From: Drosophila persimilis
Taxonomy: Eukaryota > Arthropoda > Insecta > Diptera > Drosophilidae
NCBI RefSeq assembly: GCF_003286085.1
Contig: NW_020825330.1
Span: 558,001 to 622,000 of the forward strand
DNA length: 64,000 bases
Direction of reading: 5' to 3'
Part shown: positions 60,601 through 64,000 of the stretch, piece by piece
How positions within the stretch are numbered: position 1 is the first letter of the stretch
How the letters are laid out: every line of letters begins with the position of its first letter
Program-made: the position numbers and the translations under genes
Notes under the pieces: generated by a model
The model's input: the letters and a program-made list of their open reading frames with translations, nothing else
Told to the model about the DNA's origin: nothing
Databases searched by the model: none

Positions 60601-63600
60601 TCGCCCAGATCGGCCCCCCTATTGCAGAGATATAGCGTGCAGAAGAAACCAGTATTTCAATAATATGCCAATCTTCGGTAGGCTATATCTCAGACAATTA
60701 GGGCCAGATCGGTGAAGGGCCAACTCTCCTAGGATGAAACCTAGTATGAAACCAGTATTTCAATGATATGATAATTGTCTTCTTAGACAATTAGGGCCAG
60801 ATCGGTGAAGGGCCAACACTCCTACGGTGAAACCTAGTATGAAACCAGTATTTCAATGATATGCCTGTCTTCGGAAGGTTATATCTCAGACAATTAGGGC
60901 CAGATCGGTGAAGGGCCAACTCTCCTAGGATCGCGAGGATCCACACTGTCGATCGGTGCCTCGCCCAGATCGGCCGCCCTATTGCAGAGGTATAGCGTGC
61001 AGAAGAAACCAGTATTTCAATGATATGCCAATCTTCGGAAGGTTACATCTCAGACAATTAGGGCCAGATCGGTGAAGGGACAACTCTCCTATGATCGCGA
61101 GGATCCAGACTGTCGATCGGTGTCAAAATCTCGACTTCGAAAATGAGGCCGATTTTTGCAAAATTTAATGATGTAACCATCATGATTTTTTTCGAAAATC
61201 GTGAAAAAATGGATGTCCTTCATTCCGAATTCAGTCGATTGGCAGGACTCTCCCGATCACGGAAAGACATGCCTCGCCCAGATCGGCCCCCCTATTGCAG
61301 AGATATAGCGTGCAGAAGAAACCAGTATTTCAATAATATGCCAATCTTCGGTAGGCTATATCTCAGACAATTAGGGCCAGATCGGTGAAGGGCCAACTCT
61401 CCTAGGATGAAACCTAGTATGAAACCAGTATTTCAATGATATGCCAATCTTCCGTAGGCTATATCTTAGACAATTAGGGCCAGATCGGTGAAGGGCCAAC
61501 ACTCCTACGGTGAAACCTAGTATGAAACCAGTATTTCAATGATATGCCTGTCTTCGGAAGGTTATATCTCAGACAATTAGGGCCAGATCGGTGAAGGGCC
61601 AACTCTCCTAGGATCGCGAGGATCCACACTGTCGATCGGTGCCTCGCCCAGATCGGCCGCCCTATTGCAGAGGTATAGCGTGCAGAAGAAACCAGTATTT
61701 CAATGATATGCCAATCTTCGGAAGGTTACATCTCAGACAATTAGGGCCAGATCGGTGAAGGGACAACTCTCCTATGATCGCGAGGATCCAGACTGTCGAT
61801 CGGTGTCAAAATCTCGACTTCGAAAATGAGGCCGATTTTTGCAAAATTTAATGATGTAACCATCATGATTTTTTTCGAAAATCGTGAAAAAATGGATGTC
61901 CTTCATTCCGATTTCAGTCGATTGGCAGGACTCTCCCGATCACGGAAAGACATGCCTCGCCCAGATCGGCCCCCCTATTACAGAGATATAGCGTGCAGAA
62001 GAAACCAGTATTTCAATAATATGCCAATCTTCGGTAGGCTATATCTCTGACAATTAGAGCCAGATCGGTGAAGGCCAACTCTTCTAGGATCGCGAGGATC
62101 CACACTGTCGATCGGTGCCTCGCCCAGATCGGCCGCCCTATTGCAGAGATATAGCGTGCAGAAGAAACCAGTATTTCAATTATACGCCAATCTTCGGAAG
62201 GTTATATCTCAGACAATTAGGGCCAGATCGGTGAAGGGACAACTCTCCTATGATCGCGAGGATCCAGATTGTCGATCGGTGTCAAAATCTCGACTTCGAA
62301 AATGAGGCCGATTTTTGCAAAATTTAATGATGTAACCATCATGATTTTTTTCGAAAATCGTGAAAAAATGGATGTCCTTCATTCCGATTATAGTCGATTG
62401 GCAGGACTCTCCCGATCACGGAAAGACATGCCTCGCCCAGATCGGCCCCCCTATTGCAGAGATATAGCGTGCAGAAGAAACCAGTATTTCAATAATATGC
62501 CAATCTTCGGAAGGTTACATCTCAGACAATTAGGGCCAGATCGGTGAAGGGACAACTCTCCTAGGATGAAACCTAGTATGAAACCAGTATTTCAATGATA
62601 TGCCAATCTTCCGTAGGCAGGATCTTCAGTCGATTGGCAGGACTCTCCCGATCACGGAAAGACATGCCTCGCCCAGATCGGCCCCCCTATTGCAGAGATA
62701 TAGCGTGCAGAAGAAACCAGTATTTCAATAATATGCCAATCTTCGGTAGGCTATATCTCAGACAATTAGAGCCAGATCGGTGAAGGGCCAACTCTTCGAG
62801 GATCGCGAGGATCCACACTGTCGATCGGTGCCTCGCCCAGATCGGCCGCCCTATAGCAGAGATATAGCGTGCAGAAGAAACCAGTATTTCAATTTTACGC
62901 CAATCTTCGGAAGGTTACATCTCAGACAATTAGGGCCAGATCGGTGAAGGGACAACTCTCCTATGATCGCGAGGATCCAGACTGTCGATCGGTGTCAAAA
63001 TCTCGACTTCGAAAATGAGGCCGATTTTTGCCACATTTAATGATGTAACCATCATGATTTTTTGCGAATATCGTGAAAAAATGGATGTCCTTCATTCCGA
63101 TTTCAGTCGATTGGCAGGACTCTTCCGATCACGGAAAGACATGCCTCGCCCAGATCGGCCGCCCTATTGCAGAGATATAGCGTGCAGAAGAAACCAGTAT
63201 TTCAATAATATGCCAATCTTCGGTAGGCTATATCTCAGACAATTAGGGCCAGATCGGTGAAGGGCCAACTCTCCTAGGATGAAACCTAGTATGAAACCAG
63301 TATTTCAATGATATGCCAATCTTCCGTAGGCTATATCTTAGACAATTAGGGCCAGATCGGTGAAGGGCCAACACTCCTACGGTGAAACCTAGTATGAAAC
63401 CAGTTGTTCAATGATATGCCTGTCTTCGGAAGGTTATATCTCAGACAATTAGGGCCAGATCGGTGAAGGGCCAACTCTCCTAGGATCGCGAGGATCCACA
63501 CTGTCGATCTGTGCCTCGCCCAGATCGGCCGCCCTATTGCAGAGGTATAGCGTGCAGAAGAAACCAGTATTTCAATGATATGCCAATCTTCGGAAGGTTA

Positions 63601-64000
63601 CATCTCAGACAATTAGGGCCAGATCGGTGAAGGGACAACTCTCCTATGATCGCGAGGATCCAGACTGTCGATCGGTGTCAAAATCTCGACTTCGAAAATG
63701 AGGCCGATTTTTGCAAAATTTAATGATGTAACCATCATGATTTTTTTCGAAAATCGTGAAAAAATGGATGTCCTTCATTCCGATTTCAGTCGATTGGCAG
63801 GACTCTCCCGATCACGGAAAGACATGCCTCGCCCAGATCGGCCCCCCTATTGCAGAGATATAGCGTGCAGAAGAAACCAGTATTTCAATAATATGCCAAT
63901 CTTCGGTAGGCTATATCTCAGACAATTAGGGCCAGATCGGTGAAGGGCCAACTCTCCTAGGATGAAACCTAGTATGAAACCAGTATTTCAATGATATGAT
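57620..64000. repeat. Satellite higher-order repeat, copy 2 (cut by the window end)
   Basis: 6,381 bp that repeat the order of copy 1 at a constant offset of 9,959 bp. Private variants compared (GCCACATTT with AAAGTCGTG at 58555, GGACCAGATCGG near 58890, CCCTATAGCAG, CAGTTGTTCAATG, GATTATAGTCG) are all the same as in copy 1. It includes one full 3,228-bp sub-block (59074-62301) and part of another. The array continues past the window. Confidence 0.9.

Noticed and set aside
42632..63943. Dozens of 62-92 aa open frames in the satellite as genes
   Set aside because: They are the same frame in repeated modules, start at arbitrary ATGs, lack any known domain, and vary with module order. Treated as satellite.
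39994..64000. CRISPR-like array
   Set aside because: The repeats are directly tandem modules of 103-313 bp with no unique spacers, in a fly genome.

Overview
The window is eukaryotic nuclear DNA from a Drosophila-type fly. Small introns of 60-80 bp with GTAAGT/GTGAGT donors, fly core-promoter elements (DRE TATCGATA, Ohler motifs 1 and 6) and a set of recognisable fly genes (nod, Set2, LysRS, a theta-class GST, a kekkon-family receptor) all point there. nod and Set2 are X-linked (Muller A) in D. melanogaster. The layout and repeats do not look like the melanogaster genome; an obscura-group fly is my guess, not something I can prove. Some open reading frames begin at non-ATG codons, so I chose starts and exon junctions by reading splice sites and checking phase.

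Region by region: 1-1.9 kb is gene-poor flank with a short inverted-repeat element. 1.9-4.7 kb (minus) is a kekkon-family LRR/Ig transmembrane protein. 6.5-7.5 kb (minus) is an EndoG-like protein that has lost the DRGH catalytic motif. 9.6-13.8 kb (plus) is nod, a chromokinesin; its third intron holds a complete ecdysteroid-kinase-like gene on the opposite strand. A tRNA-Asp(GUC) lies at 14.4 kb and a small Transib-like element at 16.3-16.6 kb. 17.0-20.9 kb (plus) is a theta-class GST with a 3 kb first intron. 21.7-24.5 kb (minus) is a FAXDC2-type membrane fatty-acid/sterol hydroxylase in six exons. 26.2-35.3 kb (plus) is Set2, the H3K36 methyltransferase, with a 7.4 kb coding exon. 37.1-39.4 kb (minus) is lysyl-tRNA synthetase, with a candidate mitochondrial-targeting first exon. 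The genes belong to different pathways; there is no operon-like organisation. Set2 and LysRS are convergent; the EndoG-like gene and nod, and the hydroxylase and Set2, are divergent.

From about 40.0 kb to the window end the sequence is satellite DNA, interrupted at 40.8-42.4 kb by an island carrying an 830-bp inverted-repeat element and a tRNA-Thr(UGU). The satellite is modular. Four blocks (B 313 bp, A 164 bp, C 103 bp, D 236 bp) are joined in different orders, and every spacing between the 35 B-block copies from 42.6 kb onward is a sum of these lengths, give or take a 1-bp or 10-bp indel. Above this sit a 3,228-bp higher-order unit and a 9,959-bp unit whose second copy begins near 57.6 kb. 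The second copy matches the first in every private variant I compared. This layered array, starting about 0.55 kb upstream of the LysRS start codon, is the most unusual thing in the window.
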